DNA of 64,000 nt from Nocardioides pinisoli (GCF_024199985.1 NZ_JANARS010000010.1:80191-144190), one strand, 5' to 3'. Positions 44,350 to 54,512 are shown, counted from the stretch's first letter. The notes: generated by a model not told the origin, from the letters alone. Numbers and translations: made by a program.

Positions 44350-45563
44350 GCTTCGCCCCAGGCGTCGCGGAGGGGCAGGTGCACGGAGACCGTGGTCCCC
44401 TCGCCCGGGCTGCTCTCGACGTAGGCGCGACCGCCGAGCGACGCGGCGCGCTCCCGGATGCCGGTGAGGCCCCGGCCGCGGACGCCGCGGGGGCGGACCC
44501 GCGCCGCGTCGAAACCGCGACCGTCGTCACGCACGTCGAGGACGACCTCGTCGGGGTGGTAGGTCAGGGTCAGCGCGACCCGTCCGGCACCGGCGTGCTC
44601 CCGGACGTTGGCGAGGGCACCTCGGGCCGTGCGGACCAGGGCCGCTGCGACGTCGGCGGGCACGGCGACGGGGTCGCCGTCGACGCGGACCTCGACCGGC
44701 AGCCCCGGTCCGGCCTGCGCGACCGTCCGCGCGAGCACCGCCGGCAGTGCGGCCGCGTCGGCGGTGGCGAGGTCCGCCGGCGCGAGGTCACGCACCACGC
44801 GCCGCACCTCGTCCAGGCCGTCGCGGGCCGTCGCGGCCGCTGTCCCGACCAGGTCCTTGGCGCGGTCCGGCCGGTCGTCCCAGTCCTGCTCGGCGGCCTG
44901 CAGCAGCAGGTTGATGCTGGACAGGCCTTGGCCGACCGAGTCGTGGATCTCCCGCGAGAGGCGGGTGCGCTCGGCGAGCGCACCGGTGCGCCGCTGCTCC
45001 TCGGCCAGCTCCTCCTGGGCGTCGACGAGCCGGTCGACGAGGTCCTGTCGCGCCCGGGACTCGAGCTCGAGCGCCCGGTAGGCCAGCACGGTCACCAGGG
45101 CGACGCCGATAGGCCCGACGACCTGGACCGGGTCGACGCCGTCACTGATCCGCTGCCACGACAGCGTCAGCAGCACCGTCATGGCGACGACCGTCGCCAC
45201 CGCCCAGGCGAAGGGCAGCACCCGCAGCACCGCGAAGGCCACCGGGACGGCGCACCACGCGAAGGACGGGGCGACCGCGGTCAGCACGCCCCAGAGGACG
45301 ACCATCCCGACGACCCACGCGGTCGGCCACCAGGACCGACCGGGCAGCAGGCCGCGGGCGGCGTAGGCCGCGCCGAGCACCGCCGCCCCGACGAGGACCG
45401 CGACGCCCGCGGTGTCGAGGCCGTGCCGGTCGAGGTAGCGGACCGCGCACGTGACGAGCAGGACCACGAGGACCACCAGCAGCCATCGGTCGAGCCGCTC
45501 GGCGGGCGCCAGGATGCCCCGCACGCCGTCGGGCGGCCGGCGGAGAGATGCGGTCGCAGCCAT
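44346..45563 (-). CDS. Sensor histidine kinase, NarX/DesK-like (HisKA_3)
   Basis: 405 residues. Five to six membrane helices occupy residues 27-165, with no large extracellular loop, so the input is probably in or at the membrane. The dimerisation helix has phospho-accepting His207 in SREIHDSVGQGLSSI; the ATPase domain shows NVREHAGAGRV (N box), VRDDGRGFD (G1) and GRGLTGIRERAASLGG (G2). It phosphorylates the neighbouring response regulator. TAGGCT lies nine bases upstream of the ATG. Confidence 0.94.
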   Translation of the reverse strand: MAATASLRRPPDGVRGILAPAERLDRWLLVVLVVLLVTCAVRYLDRHGLDTAGVAVLVGAAVLGAAYAARGLLPGRSWWPTAWVVGMVVLWGVLTAVAPSFAWCAVPVAFAVLRVLPFAWAVATVVAMTVLLTLSWQRISDGVDPVQVVGPIGVALVTVLAYRALELESRARQDLVDRLVDAQEELAEEQRRTGALAERTRLSREIHDSVGQGLSSINLLLQAAEQDWDDRPDRAKDLVGTAAATARDGLDEVRRVVRDLAPADLATADAAALPAVLARTVAQAGPGLPVEVRVDGDPVAVPADVAAALVRTARGALANVREHAGAGRVALTLTYHPDEVVLDVRDDGRGFDAARVRPRGVRGRGLTGIRERAASLGGRAYVESSPGEGTTVSVHLPLRDAWGEA

Positions 45564-45704
45564 GGTCGAGCCAGCCTAGGGAAGAGGTGACCGCCGGGGA
45601 ATCAACCGATCGGCTACCAGGCGGTGGCCGACCGCCGGACGCGGACCGGCCGTCCCGGGCCGGACAGTGGTGGCACCACCCGCACCCACTCCAGGAGACA
45701 TCCC

Positions 45705-46679
45705 GTGCCGCACCCTCGTCGCCAGCTCCACGCCCTGCTCGTCACCGCCGCCGTCGGTGCCGCGACCGCCGTGGTGGCGCCGGCCCCCGCGACGGCCGAC
45801 GCCCGCCCCGCGTCGTACGAGCTCGTCGGCGACGCCGACAGCCCGGTCGGCTCCAAGTTCGAGGGCATCGGGGCGGACGAGAGGCGGGGCCTGTTCTACG
45901 TCAGCGAGGTGACGGGCGGCGAGATCCACCGGGGCTCGGTGCAGTCCGCGCAGGCCGAGCAGTGGCTGGCCGGCGACGGCACCGACGGGCGCTACACCGC
46001 GCGAGGCGTCACGGTCGACGACCAGGGCCGCGTCTACGTCGCCGGAGGTCCCAACGGTCTCGGCACCGGTCGGCCCGACCTGTGGGTGTACGACGCCTCC
46101 GGCCGGCTGCTGGCAGCGCTGCGCGCCCCGGGGCAGGACGTCTTCCTCAACGACGTGGCCATCGGCGCGGACGGGGCGGCCTACTTCACCGACTCCAACG
46201 ACGCGCAGGTCTTCCGCGTCGCCGACGACGGCGCCGGCTGGCAGGCCGTGCTGTGGGCCGACGCCACCGACCGGATCGAGCGGCGTCCCGGCTTCAACCT
46301 CGGCGGCATCGTCCTGACCGCCGACCGCAGCGCCCTCGTCGTCGCGCAGGGCAACACCGGCCGGCTCTGGCGCTTCGACGCCGTGACCGGCGAGGCGACC
46401 GCGGTGGAGACCGGCGGCGCCGACCTGACCAACGCCGACGGCCTGGTGCGCCAGGGCAGCCGGCTCACGGTCGTCCGCAACTTCAGCAGGATGGTCGCCA
46501 CGCTGCGCCTGGCCGCCGACGGCACCCGGGCCCTTCTCGTCGCCCAGGAGGCGAGCGCCGGGGACCGCGTGCTCACGACCGCGAAGACGTTGCGCGGCCG
46601 CATCCTCTACGTCGACAGCAAGTTCGACGAGCCGGTCGCGACCGGCCCCTACGAGGTCGTCACCGACCCCGCCCGATGA
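45705..46679 (+). CDS. Secreted SMP-30/NHL-type beta-propeller protein
   Basis: 324 residues; the GTG follows CCAGGAGA at a good distance and starts a Sec signal peptide ending near ATADA. The body shows propeller repeats: FEGIGADERRGLFYVSE, RGVTVDDQGRVYVAGG, LNDVAIGADGAAYFTDS, GGIVLTADRSALVVAQ, NADGLVRQGSRLTVV. These match the SMP-30/gluconolactonase/superoxide-reductase-like fold; the enzymatic role is unknown. It is coupled to the ankyrin lipoprotein gene by ATGA overlap. Confidence 0.85.
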   Translation: MPHPRRQLHALLVTAAVGAATAVVAPAPATADARPASYELVGDADSPVGSKFEGIGADERRGLFYVSEVTGGEIHRGSVQSAQAEQWLAGDGTDGRYTARGVTVDDQGRVYVAGGPNGLGTGRPDLWVYDASGRLLAALRAPGQDVFLNDVAIGADGAAYFTDSNDAQVFRVADDGAGWQAVLWADATDRIERRPGFNLGGIVLTADRSALVVAQGNTGRLWRFDAVTGEATAVETGGADLTNADGLVRQGSRLTVVRNFSRMVATLRLAADGTRALLVAQEASAGDRVLTTAKTLRGRILYVDSKFDEPVATGPYEVVTDPAR

Positions 46680-47989
46680 CAGCCACCGTCCGTCGCCCCG
46701 CGGCCGCCCTCGCCCTCGCCCTCGTGCTGGGCGCCTGCGGCAGCGGCGAACCCGGGTCCGCTCCCAACACGAGAAGGACCTCCGTGCCCGACGCCACCCC
46801 GGCCACGCCCACACGCACACCCACACCCGCACCCACGCCCACGCCCACGCCCACGCCCGAGGCTGCGCCGGCCCCCGGCCCGGCGCAGCAGGCGGCCCTC
46901 GACGAGCGGCTCAGGAAGGCGGCGTGGGCGGCCGACGTCGACCTCGCCCGGCGCCTGGTCGCCCGCGGCGCCGACGTCAACGCCAAGGACGCGACCGAGC
47001 AGTCGGCCTACCTCGTCGCCACGAGCGAGGGGCGCCTCGAGCTGCTGCGGCTGGCGCTGCGCAACGGCGCCCTCGTCGACGACAAGGACAGCTGGAACGG
47101 CACCGGCCTGATCCGCGCCGCCGAGCGCGGCCACGCCGACGTCGTCGGCGAGCTCCTCCGCGCCGGCATCGACCGCGACCACGTCAACCGGATCGGCTAC
47201 CAGGCGATCCACGAGGCCGTCTGGCTCGGTGCCGACACCCCGTCCTACGCCGCCACCGTCCGCGTCCTCACCGCCGGCGGCGTGGAGCTCGACCGGCGCT
47301 CCCCGTCGGCCGGCCTCACCCCGCTCGAGATGGCCCGCGAGCGTGGCTTCGACCAGCTGGAGAGGATCCTGACCACCGTGACCACTGCCGAGCGACCCGC
47401 CGACCCCGATGCCGCGCTCCTGGCCGCCGCCCGCGCCGGGGACGCCGACGCCGTCGCCGTCGCCCTGCGTGCCGGCGCTGACACCGAGGCGCGTGACGAG
47501 CACGACCGTACGCCGCTGCTGCTCGCCGCGACCCACGACCACGTCGACGTGGCCCGGGTGCTCGTCGCGATGGGCGCCGACCCGGACGCGCTCGACGACC
47601 GCCACGACACGCCCTGGCTCGTCACCGGCGTCACCGGCAGCGTCGCGATGCTCGAGGCCCTGCTGCCCGCCGGTCCGGACCTCACCATCCGCAACCGCTT
47701 CGGAGGGCTGTCCCCGATCCCGGCGAGCGAGCGCGGGCACGTGGCGTACGTCCGTCGGGTCGTGGACACCGAGGTGGACCTCGACCACGTCAACGACCTG
47801 GGGTGGACCGCCCTCCTCGAGGCCGTCATCCTCGGCGACGGCGGCCGGGACCATCAGGAGGTCGTGCGGATCCTCCTCGATGCGGGCGTCGACCCGATGA
47901 TCGCGGACCACGACGGCGTGACGGCGCTCCAGCATGCCGAGCGGCGCGGGTTCGACGAAATCGCGGCACTGCTGCGAGGCGCCCGCTGA
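46676..47989 (+). CDS. Ankyrin-repeat lipoprotein with internal duplication
   Basis: 437 residues. Lipobox LGAC, Cys21, then a Thr/Pro linker encoded by a run of CCCACG units (46832-46855). Two ankyrin arrays of about 165-170 residues follow. They are duplicates: each contains DHVN-x2-G, a downstream EAV-x-LG and ends G-x-T-x-L-x2-A-x2-RGFD, and both begin with a row of small helices with ARAGDADAVAVALRAGADT-like patterns. Exported, membrane-tethered ankyrin proteins are unusual; the array probably binds a protein at the cell surface. Coupled to the propeller gene, so the two may work together. Confidence 0.88.
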   Translation: MTATVRRPAAALALALVLGACGSGEPGSAPNTRRTSVPDATPATPTRTPTPAPTPTPTPTPEAAPAPGPAQQAALDERLRKAAWAADVDLARRLVARGADVNAKDATEQSAYLVATSEGRLELLRLALRNGALVDDKDSWNGTGLIRAAERGHADVVGELLRAGIDRDHVNRIGYQAIHEAVWLGADTPSYAATVRVLTAGGVELDRRSPSAGLTPLEMARERGFDQLERILTTVTTAERPADPDAALLAAARAGDADAVAVALRAGADTEARDEHDRTPLLLAATHDHVDVARVLVAMGADPDALDDRHDTPWLVTGVTGSVAMLEALLPAGPDLTIRNRFGGLSPIPASERGHVAYVRRVVDTEVDLDHVNDLGWTALLEAVILGDGGRDHQEVVRILLDAGVDPMIADHDGVTALQHAERRGFDEIAALLRGAR

Positions 47990-48103
47990 GGACGTCACGC
48001 GGTGCCGCGCCGTGCCGAGGTCGCCTAGCCTGTGCCCTCCGCGTCCGAGGTCCGGCAGCGGCTGCACCCCGACCTTCCTCCGAGCACAGAGGCGACCGCC
48101 CCC

Positions 48104-48664
48104 ATGACGACTCCGTTCCTGCCCAAGCCGACCCTCGTCGGCGAGCTGGTGACCCTGCGGCCGATCCAGGCCGAGGACGCCGACACCATCGACCGCATCA
48201 TCCGCGACGACGACGAGATCGCTCGGCTGACCGGGGCGGTGCACAGCAGCGACGCCGACCCGCTCGACCTGCCGATCGAGCGGCTCCGGCAGATCTACGG
48301 CGAGTGGGCCGTTGCGGACGACCGGCTGGTGCTGGGCGTGGTCGACAACACCAGCGGCGCGCTCGTCGGCGAGGTCGTCCTCAACGACTGGGACGAGGGC
48401 AACCGGTCGTGCGGGTTCCGAACGCTCATCGGCACCGCGGGACGTGGCCGCGGGCTCGGCACGGAGGCCACGCGCCTGGTCGTCCAGCACGGTCTGACGA
48501 CGATGGGGATGCACCGGATCTCGCTGGAGGTCTACGACTTCAACCCCCGGGCACGCCACGTCTACGAGAAGGTCGGCTTCGTCCACGAGGGGACCGGCCG
48601 CGAGGCCCTGCTCTTCGACGGCGAGTGGATCGACGTGCACTACATGGGGATCCTCGCGAGCTGA
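48104..48664 (+). CDS. GNAT acetyltransferase (RimJ/RimL-like)
   Basis: 186 residues. VTLRPIQAEDADTIDRII at the N-terminus, GTAGRGRGLGTEATRLVVQHGL as the acetyl-CoA loop, and HRISLEVYDFNPRARHVYEKVGFVHEGTGREAL at the end are typical of the RimJ/RimL/spermidine-acetyltransferase branch. TAGCCT at 48026 could be the -10 of a transcript with a leader of about 65 bases; the upstream GTG at 48032 is less likely. Substrate unknown. Confidence 0.85.
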   Translation: MTTPFLPKPTLVGELVTLRPIQAEDADTIDRIIRDDDEIARLTGAVHSSDADPLDLPIERLRQIYGEWAVADDRLVLGVVDNTSGALVGEVVLNDWDEGNRSCGFRTLIGTAGRGRGLGTEATRLVVQHGLTTMGMHRISLEVYDFNPRARHVYEKVGFVHEGTGREALLFDGEWIDVHYMGILAS

Positions 48665-48840
48665 CCGCAGGACTCGGCGCCCGGGGGGCGGACTCCTCCG
48701 CCGCCCGCTCGCCGGACCGGACGGCGGACTGGCAGGCCGCCGCCGAGCCGTGAACCCCTCCTCGGCCAGCGTGCCGCCACGCACGGGCTGAGGCTCAACA
48801 CGCACAACCACGACATCGCCTCTAGCTTCTCGGACGTGCG

Positions 48841-49014
48841 GTGGCGGCTCGCGCTCAGCTGCAGGAGTTCGTCACCCAGGCCGGACTGGCGGCCAACGTC
48901 GCCGACGCGGACGCCCGGGCCGCGCTGCAGCGCGACGGCGAGGCGGTGATCGACCAGCATGAGGGCCGAGTGCACGGCAAAGGGGCCGGTTTCCTGTCGG
49001 AAACCGGCCCCTGA
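48841..49014 (+). CDS. Possible 57-residue protein running into the tRNA terminator
   Basis: GTG to TGA, 57 codons: AARAQLQEFVTQAGLAA then ALQRDGEAVIDQHEGRVHG looks like a normal soluble protein in composition. A TAGCTT hexamer ends 12 bases upstream. The last dozen codons are the stem and loop of the tRNA terminator read on the other strand, which argues for a truncated or chance frame. No homologue is recognised. The remaining bases 48665-48840 show no gene. Confidence 0.3.
   Translation: MAARAQLQEFVTQAGLAANVADADARAALQRDGEAVIDQHEGRVHGKGAGFLSETGP
48982..49011 (-). terminator. Terminator of the tRNA operon
   Basis: GGGGCCGGTTTC and GAAACCGGCCCC form a perfect 12-bp stem with a 6-base loop, followed on the minus strand by TTT. 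It lies 16 bases beyond the tRNA-Val 3' end. Confidence 0.85.
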
Positions 49015-49027
49015 GCCGTGTGGATGC

Positions 49028-49102
49028 TGGTGGGCGATACTGGGTTTGAACCAGTGACCTCTTCCGTGTCAAGGAAGCGCGCTACCGCTGCGCCAATCGC
49101 CC
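49028..49102 (-). tRNA. tRNA-Val (GAC)
   Basis: Acceptor GGGCGAT/ATCGCCC, T-arm GGTTCAAACC, anticodon GAC in the loop TTGACAC. The discriminator is A and the CCA end is encoded (49028-49030), unlike the other two tRNAs of the cluster. Last gene of the three-tRNA operon. Confidence 0.95.
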
Positions 49103-49136
49103 AAGTCTTGAGTTGTTCGGTGTCGCTCTCTGGCAG

Positions 49137-49207
49137 AGGTGGGTACGGGATTCGAACCCGTGTAGACGGATTTGCAGTCCGTTGCCTCGCCTCTCGGCCA
49201 ACCCACC
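49137..49207 (-). tRNA. tRNA-Cys (GCA)
   Basis: Acceptor GGTGGGT/ACCCACC, T-arm GGTTCGAATCC, anticodon GCA in CTGCAAA, discriminator U as expected for tRNA-Cys. CCA is not encoded. Middle gene of the operon. Confidence 0.95.
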
Positions 49208-49242
49208 GTGGAGGTTCCGAAATGAACGGGGGAGACCTTCCG

Positions 49243-49315
49243 AGCGGACAACGAGACTCGAACTCGCGACCTCAACCTTGGCAAGGTTGCGCTCTACCAA
49301 CTGAGCTATGTCCGC
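49243..49315 (-). tRNA. tRNA-Gly (GCC)
   Basis: Acceptor GCGGACA/TGTCCGC, D-arm AGCTCAGTTGGTAGAGC, anticodon GCC in TTGCCAA, T-arm GAGTTCGAACTC, discriminator U. CCA is not encoded. First gene of the operon; the Gly-Cys-Val order is a common actinobacterial cluster. Confidence 0.95.
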
Positions 49316-49356
49316 CTGCATTCCTGGCCGTTTCACCGGCCCTGAGTGCGAGTGGA

Positions 49357-49385
49357 ACAGTAGTACATGCCCGACGCGGGGCCAA
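49357..49385 (-). promoter_or_regulatory. Promoter of the tRNA operon
   Basis: On the minus strand TTGGCC (49385-49380), a 17-bp spacer and TACTGT (49362-49357) form a housekeeping-type promoter about 40 bp upstream of tRNA-Gly. Confidence 0.6.
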
Positions 49386-49452
49386 AATCGACCCCCGGTT
49401 CCGTGTGTCCCACCCGTCCCAGCAGCCCTCTCGCGCCCCCTAGAGTGACGCC

Positions 49453-50280
49453 ATGCGCGCGTGGATCGACGGTGACCTGCTGGCCGACCCGACCCAGGGG
49501 GCCGTCGCGGTCACCGACCACGGGTTCACCGTCGGGGACGGTGTCTTCGAGGCGGTCAAGACGCTCGACGGCGTGCCGTTCGCGCTGACCCGGCACCTCA
49601 CGCGGCTCCAGCGGAGCGCGGAGGGCGTCGGGCTGCCCGCCCCCGACCTCGACGACGTACGCAGCGGGGTCGCGGCCGTGCTCGACGGCGCGCAGGACGA
49701 CCCGATCGGGCGGTTGCGCATCACCTGGACCGCCGGCCCGCACCCGATGGGCTCGGGTCGCGGCGGGGGACCGGCGACCCTGGTCGTCGCCTACAGCGCG
49801 ATCGACCGCGCGAGGCCCGAGACGACGGTCGTGACCGTCCCCTGGACCCGCAACGAGAACGGCGCCACCGCCGGGCTCAAGACCACCTCCTACGCGGAGA
49901 ACGTCATCGCGCTGGCGCACGCCCACCGGCACGGCGGGACCGAGGCGGTCTTCGCCAACACGGCGGGCAACCTGTGCGAGGGCACGGGGTCCAACGTGTT
50001 CTACGTCGTCGACGGCGAGCTGCGCACCCCGAGCCTGGCGGCCGGGTGCCTCGCCGGCATCACCCGCGAGCTGGTGCTCGAGTGGTGCGGAGCCCGCGAG
50101 GTCGACGAGCCGCTGGCCGACGTGCGGGCGCGGGCGAGCGAGGCGTTCCTGGTGTCCACGACGCGCGACGTCCAGGCCATCGCGCGCTGGGACGACCGCG
50201 ACCTCCCCGCGCCCGGTCCGGTGACGAAGCAGTGTGCGGAGACCTGGGCTGCCCGCGAGGCTGAGACGATGGACCCGTGA
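49453..50280 (+). CDS. Class IV aminotransferase (aminodeoxychorismate lyase-like)
   Basis: 275 residues, fold-type IV PLP enzyme. Catalytic lysine lies in AGLKTTSYAENVIALAHA; EAVFANTAGNLCEGTGSNVFYV is the conserved glutamate region and LAAGCLAGITRELVLE the phosphate-cup end. Members are branched-chain aminotransferases, D-amino-acid transaminases or 4-amino-4-deoxychorismate lyase (PabC); the length and the neighbouring his/trp genes favour PabC, without proof. TAGAGT six bases before the ATG gives a leaderless promoter. The stop overlaps hisI (GTGA). Confidence 0.85.
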   Translation: MRAWIDGDLLADPTQGAVAVTDHGFTVGDGVFEAVKTLDGVPFALTRHLTRLQRSAEGVGLPAPDLDDVRSGVAAVLDGAQDDPIGRLRITWTAGPHPMGSGRGGGPATLVVAYSAIDRARPETTVVTVPWTRNENGATAGLKTTSYAENVIALAHAHRHGGTEAVFANTAGNLCEGTGSNVFYVVDGELRTPSLAAGCLAGITRELVLEWCGAREVDEPLADVRARASEAFLVSTTRDVQAIARWDDRDLPAPGPVTKQCAETWAAREAETMDP

Positions 50281-50639
50281 ACACTCCGAGCTCCTCCCTC
50301 GACCCGGCGATCGCCGCGCGGCTGCGCCACACCGCGGAGGGCCTCGTGCCGGTCGTCGTCCAGCAGCAGGGCTCGGGCGAGGTGCTGATGCTGGCCTGGG
50401 TCGACGACGAGGCGCTGGCCCGCACGATCGACACCGGCCGGGCGACGTACTGGTCCCGCTCGCGCCGCGAGTACTGGGTCAAGGGCGACACCTCCGGGCA
50501 CCACCAGTGGGTCAAGGAGGTCCGCCTCGACTGCGACGGCGACACGCTGCTCTTCGTCGTCGACCAGGTAGGTGCCGCGTGCCACACCGGCGACCACACC
50601 TGCTTCGACGCCGACGTGGTGCACCGGGTCGATGGCTGA
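50277..50639 (+). CDS. hisI: Phosphoribosyl-AMP cyclohydrolase
   Basis: 120 residues, stand-alone HisI. VLMLAWVDDEALARTI, TYWSRSRREYWVKGDTSGHHQWV, and the metal-binding LDCDGDTLLFVV and GAACHTGDHTCF motifs are all present. It opens the purine ring in histidine biosynthesis step 3. GTG start coupled to the aminotransferase; its last 8 bp overlap the Trp-associated membrane protein gene, leaving no room for trpE, which in many relatives lies here. Confidence 0.96.
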   Translation: MNTPSSSLDPAIAARLRHTAEGLVPVVVQQQGSGEVLMLAWVDDEALARTIDTGRATYWSRSRREYWVKGDTSGHHQWVKEVRLDCDGDTLLFVVDQVGAACHTGDHTCFDADVVHRVDG

Positions 50640-51264
50640 GCCGGGCGATCAGCGTCGATCGCCGCGGCGCACCTTCGGTCCTGTCGTCCTCCTCGGCGTC
50701 GCATCGGCGGCGCTGGCGGCCTGGGCCGCCAGCAAGCCCTGGGTCTCGGGCACCGGTGCCGACTCGTTCGCGGAGGCGTCTGTCTCCCTCGCCACGACCG
50801 CCGCCGGTGAGATCGCGTCCTCCCCGCTCGGGACGGCCCTCGCCTTCGTCGTGCTCGCCTGCTGGGGCGTCGTGCTGGTCACCCGCGGACGGTTCCGCCG
50901 GGCCGTCGCCGCCCTGGCGGTCCTGGCCGCCCTGGGCTACGCCGCCACGGTCGTGTGGGCACCGTTCAGCCTGCCCGACCACCTCGTCGAGCAGGTGCGC
51001 CGCAGGACCGGCGCGACCCTCGACGAGACGTCGCTCACTGGCTGGTTCTGGCTCGCCGCCGTCGCCGCCCTCCTGGTGCTCGCCTCGACCGTCCTCGCGC
51101 TGCGGCTGGTCCGCACCTGGCCCGAGATGGGCACGAGGTACGACGCCCCCACCGGCGCGCGAGCCGCCGGCGCCGGCGACGGGGCAGGAGCGTCGAGCGA
51201 GCGCCCCACCGACAACATCGACATCTGGAAGGCCCTCGACGAGGGCCGCGACCCCACCGCCTAG
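50632..51264 (+). CDS. Trp biosynthesis-associated membrane protein
   Basis: 210 residues with four hydrophobic segments: VVLLGVASAALAAWAA, LGTALAFVVLACWGVVLV, VAALAVLAALGYAATVVW and GWFWLAAVAALLVLASTVLAL. The length, topology and the place between hisI and HGxxPAAW-trpC match the actinobacterial family named for its link to trp operons (TIGR02234). Function is unknown. Unlike the usual order there is no trpE immediately upstream. Confidence 0.85.
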   Translation: MAEPGDQRRSPRRTFGPVVLLGVASAALAAWAASKPWVSGTGADSFAEASVSLATTAAGEIASSPLGTALAFVVLACWGVVLVTRGRFRRAVAALAVLAALGYAATVVWAPFSLPDHLVEQVRRRTGATLDETSLTGWFWLAAVAALLVLASTVLALRLVRTWPEMGTRYDAPTGARAAGAGDGAGASSERPTDNIDIWKALDEGRDPTA

Positions 51265-51316
51265 ACTCGTCGCGCGCACCGCTCGACCAGGACTGACCGA
51301 CGAAGGAGCACCAACG

Positions 51317-51517
51317 ATGGCTGCTGGCCACGGCAACACCCCCGCTGCATGGACCGCTGTGGCGATCGCGATGCTCGGCTTCGTCGTGGGCAGCGTCGCC
51401 CTGCTGCAGGTGCCGACCCAGATGACCCTGCTGTGGATCGGCATCATCATCGCGGTGGTCGCGTTCCCGCTGTTCCTCGTGCTGTCCAAGCTCGGCTTCA
51501 ACTCCTCCGACCACTGA
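51317..51517 (+). CDS. HGxxPAAW-family membrane protein
   Basis: 66 residues. GHGNTPAAWTAV near the N-terminus is the naming motif; two hydrophobic helices (AIAMLGFVVGSVALLQV and LLWIGIIIAVVAFPLFLVL) follow. It belongs to a small actinobacterial family found upstream of trpC, function unknown. GAAGGAG is about nine bases before the ATG. Confidence 0.9.
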   Translation: MAAGHGNTPAAWTAVAIAMLGFVVGSVALLQVPTQMTLLWIGIIIAVVAFPLFLVLSKLGFNSSDH

Positions 51518-51598
51518 GCGCCCGGCCGGGCCACCGGTCACGTCCGTCCTCTGGGCACCGGCCCCGGACGGGCTGGGCCCGGGTGAGAGGCTGAGGCC

Positions 51599-52392
51599 AT
51601 GCCAGCGACCGGTTCCGTGCTCGACGACATCGTCGCGGGAGCACGCGACGACCTCGCCCGCCGCGAGGCGGCGCTCCCGCTCGGTGAGCTCCGTGCGCAC
51701 CTCGCCGACGCCCCGCCCGCGCGCGACCCGATGCCGCACTTCCGGGCCCCCGGGTCGAGCGTGATCGCCGAGGTCAAGCGACGCAGCCCGAGCAAGGGCG
51801 CCCTCGCCGAGATCCCCGACCCGGCGTCGCTCGCCCGCGCCTACGCCCGCGGCGGTGCCGCGGCGATCTCGGTGCTGACCGAGGAGCGCCGCTTCGGCGG
51901 CCGCCTCGACGACCTGCGTGCCGTGCGTGCCGCCGTCGAGACGCCGATCCTGCGCAAGGACTTCATCGTCGAGTCCTACCAGCTGGTCGAGGCCCGCGCC
52001 GCCGGTGCCGACCTGGCGCTGCTGATCGTCGCGGCGCTCGACGACGACACCCTCCGTCGCCTCCACGACGAGGCGACCGGGCTCGGCCTCACCGTGCTGG
52101 TCGAGGTGCACGACGAGGCAGAGGCCGAGCGGGCACTGGCGCTCGAGGCGGAGCTGATCGGGGTCAACAGCCGCAACCTCAAGACCCTCGAGGTCGACCC
52201 CGACGTCTTCGGTCGCCTCGCCCCCCAGATCCAGGGCGACGCGGTCCTCGTCGCCGAGAGCGGCATCACCGGCGTCGCCGACGTCGGGCGCTTCGTCTCC
52301 GAGGGGGCGGGCGTCGTGCTGGTCGGCGAGGCACTGGTCAAGGACGGCGACCCAGAGGCCGCCGTACGAGCAATGACAGGAGTGACGGCACC

Positions 52393-52396
<4 letters not shown>
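51599..52396 (+). CDS. trpC: Indole-3-glycerol-phosphate synthase
   Basis: 265 residues, TIM barrel. VIAEVKRRSPSKG carries the catalytic lysine, ISVLTEERRFGG, ILRKDFIV, GVNSRNLKTLEV and VAESGI are the conserved strand ends. It converts CdRP to indole-3-glycerol phosphate. A CCGTCC/GGACGG stem (51544-51571) lies in the leader, with no Trp codons in any upstream mini-frame, so classical trp attenuation is not evident. The stop overlaps the trpB start (GTGA). Confidence 0.97.
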
Positions 52397-53708
<1,312 letters not shown>

Positions 53709-53712
<4 letters not shown>

Positions 53713-54512
53713 CCTCCACCAGCACGATCTTCGAGCGTGCCCGCGCGGAGGACCGCGCCGCCCTGATCGGCTACCTCCCGGTCGGCTACCCGAGCGTCGA
53801 GGGCTCGATCAGGGCCATGCGCGCGATGGTCGAGGCCGGCTGCGACGCGATCGAGATCGGCCTGCCCTACAGCGACCCGGTGATGGACGGCCCCACGATC
53901 CAGGCCGCCGCCCAGGCGGCCCTCGACGGCGGCGTGCGCACCGCCGACGTGATGCGAGCGGTCGAGGAGGTCGCCGCGACGGGCGCGCCCACGCTCGTGA
54001 TGACCTACTGGAACCCCGTCGAGCGCTACGGCGTCGAGCGGTTCGCCACCGACCTCGCCGAGGCCGGGGGAGCCGGGCTGATCACGCCCGACATCACCCC
54101 CGACCACGGGTCGGAGTGGATCGCCGCCGCCGACGCCCACGGCCTCGACAAGGTCTTCCTCGTCGCGCCGAGCTCGACGGACGAGCGCGTCGCGATGACC
54201 GCCCACGAGAGCCGCGGCTTCGTCTACGCCGCCGCCGTCATGGGCGTCACCGGCGCCCGCGACGCCACCTCCGGCCTCGCCGGCCCCCTGGTGGACCGGG
54301 TCCGGGCGTCGGGCGACGTCCCCGTGGCCGTCGGCATCGGGGTCAGCACCGGCGACCAGGCCGCCGAGGTGGCCCGCTTCGCCGACGGGGTCATCGTGGG
54401 CTCCGCGTTCGTGCGGTGCCTGCTCGACCACGAGGGTGACGAGGCCGCCGGTCTCGACGCCCTGCGGAGCCTGACCGCCGACCTCGCCGAGGGCGTACGA
54501 CGTGCGCGCTAG
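53709..54512 (+). CDS. trpA: Tryptophan synthase alpha chain
   Basis: 267 residues. IEIGLPYSDPVMDGPTIQ holds the catalytic Glu and Asp regions; GLITPDITPD and VAVGIGVSTGDQA are present. It cleaves indole-3-glycerol phosphate and channels indole to TrpB. GTG start overlaps the trpB stop. Its last 11 bp overlap the SCO1-like gene. Confidence 0.97.

Noticed and set aside
49028..49315. tRNA cluster as a phage or island attachment site
   Set aside because: No integrase, no repeated tRNA 3' end and no compositional shift on either side.
51518..51598. Classical trp leader-peptide attenuator before trpC
   Set aside because: A weak stem is present but no short frame with Trp codons is seen.
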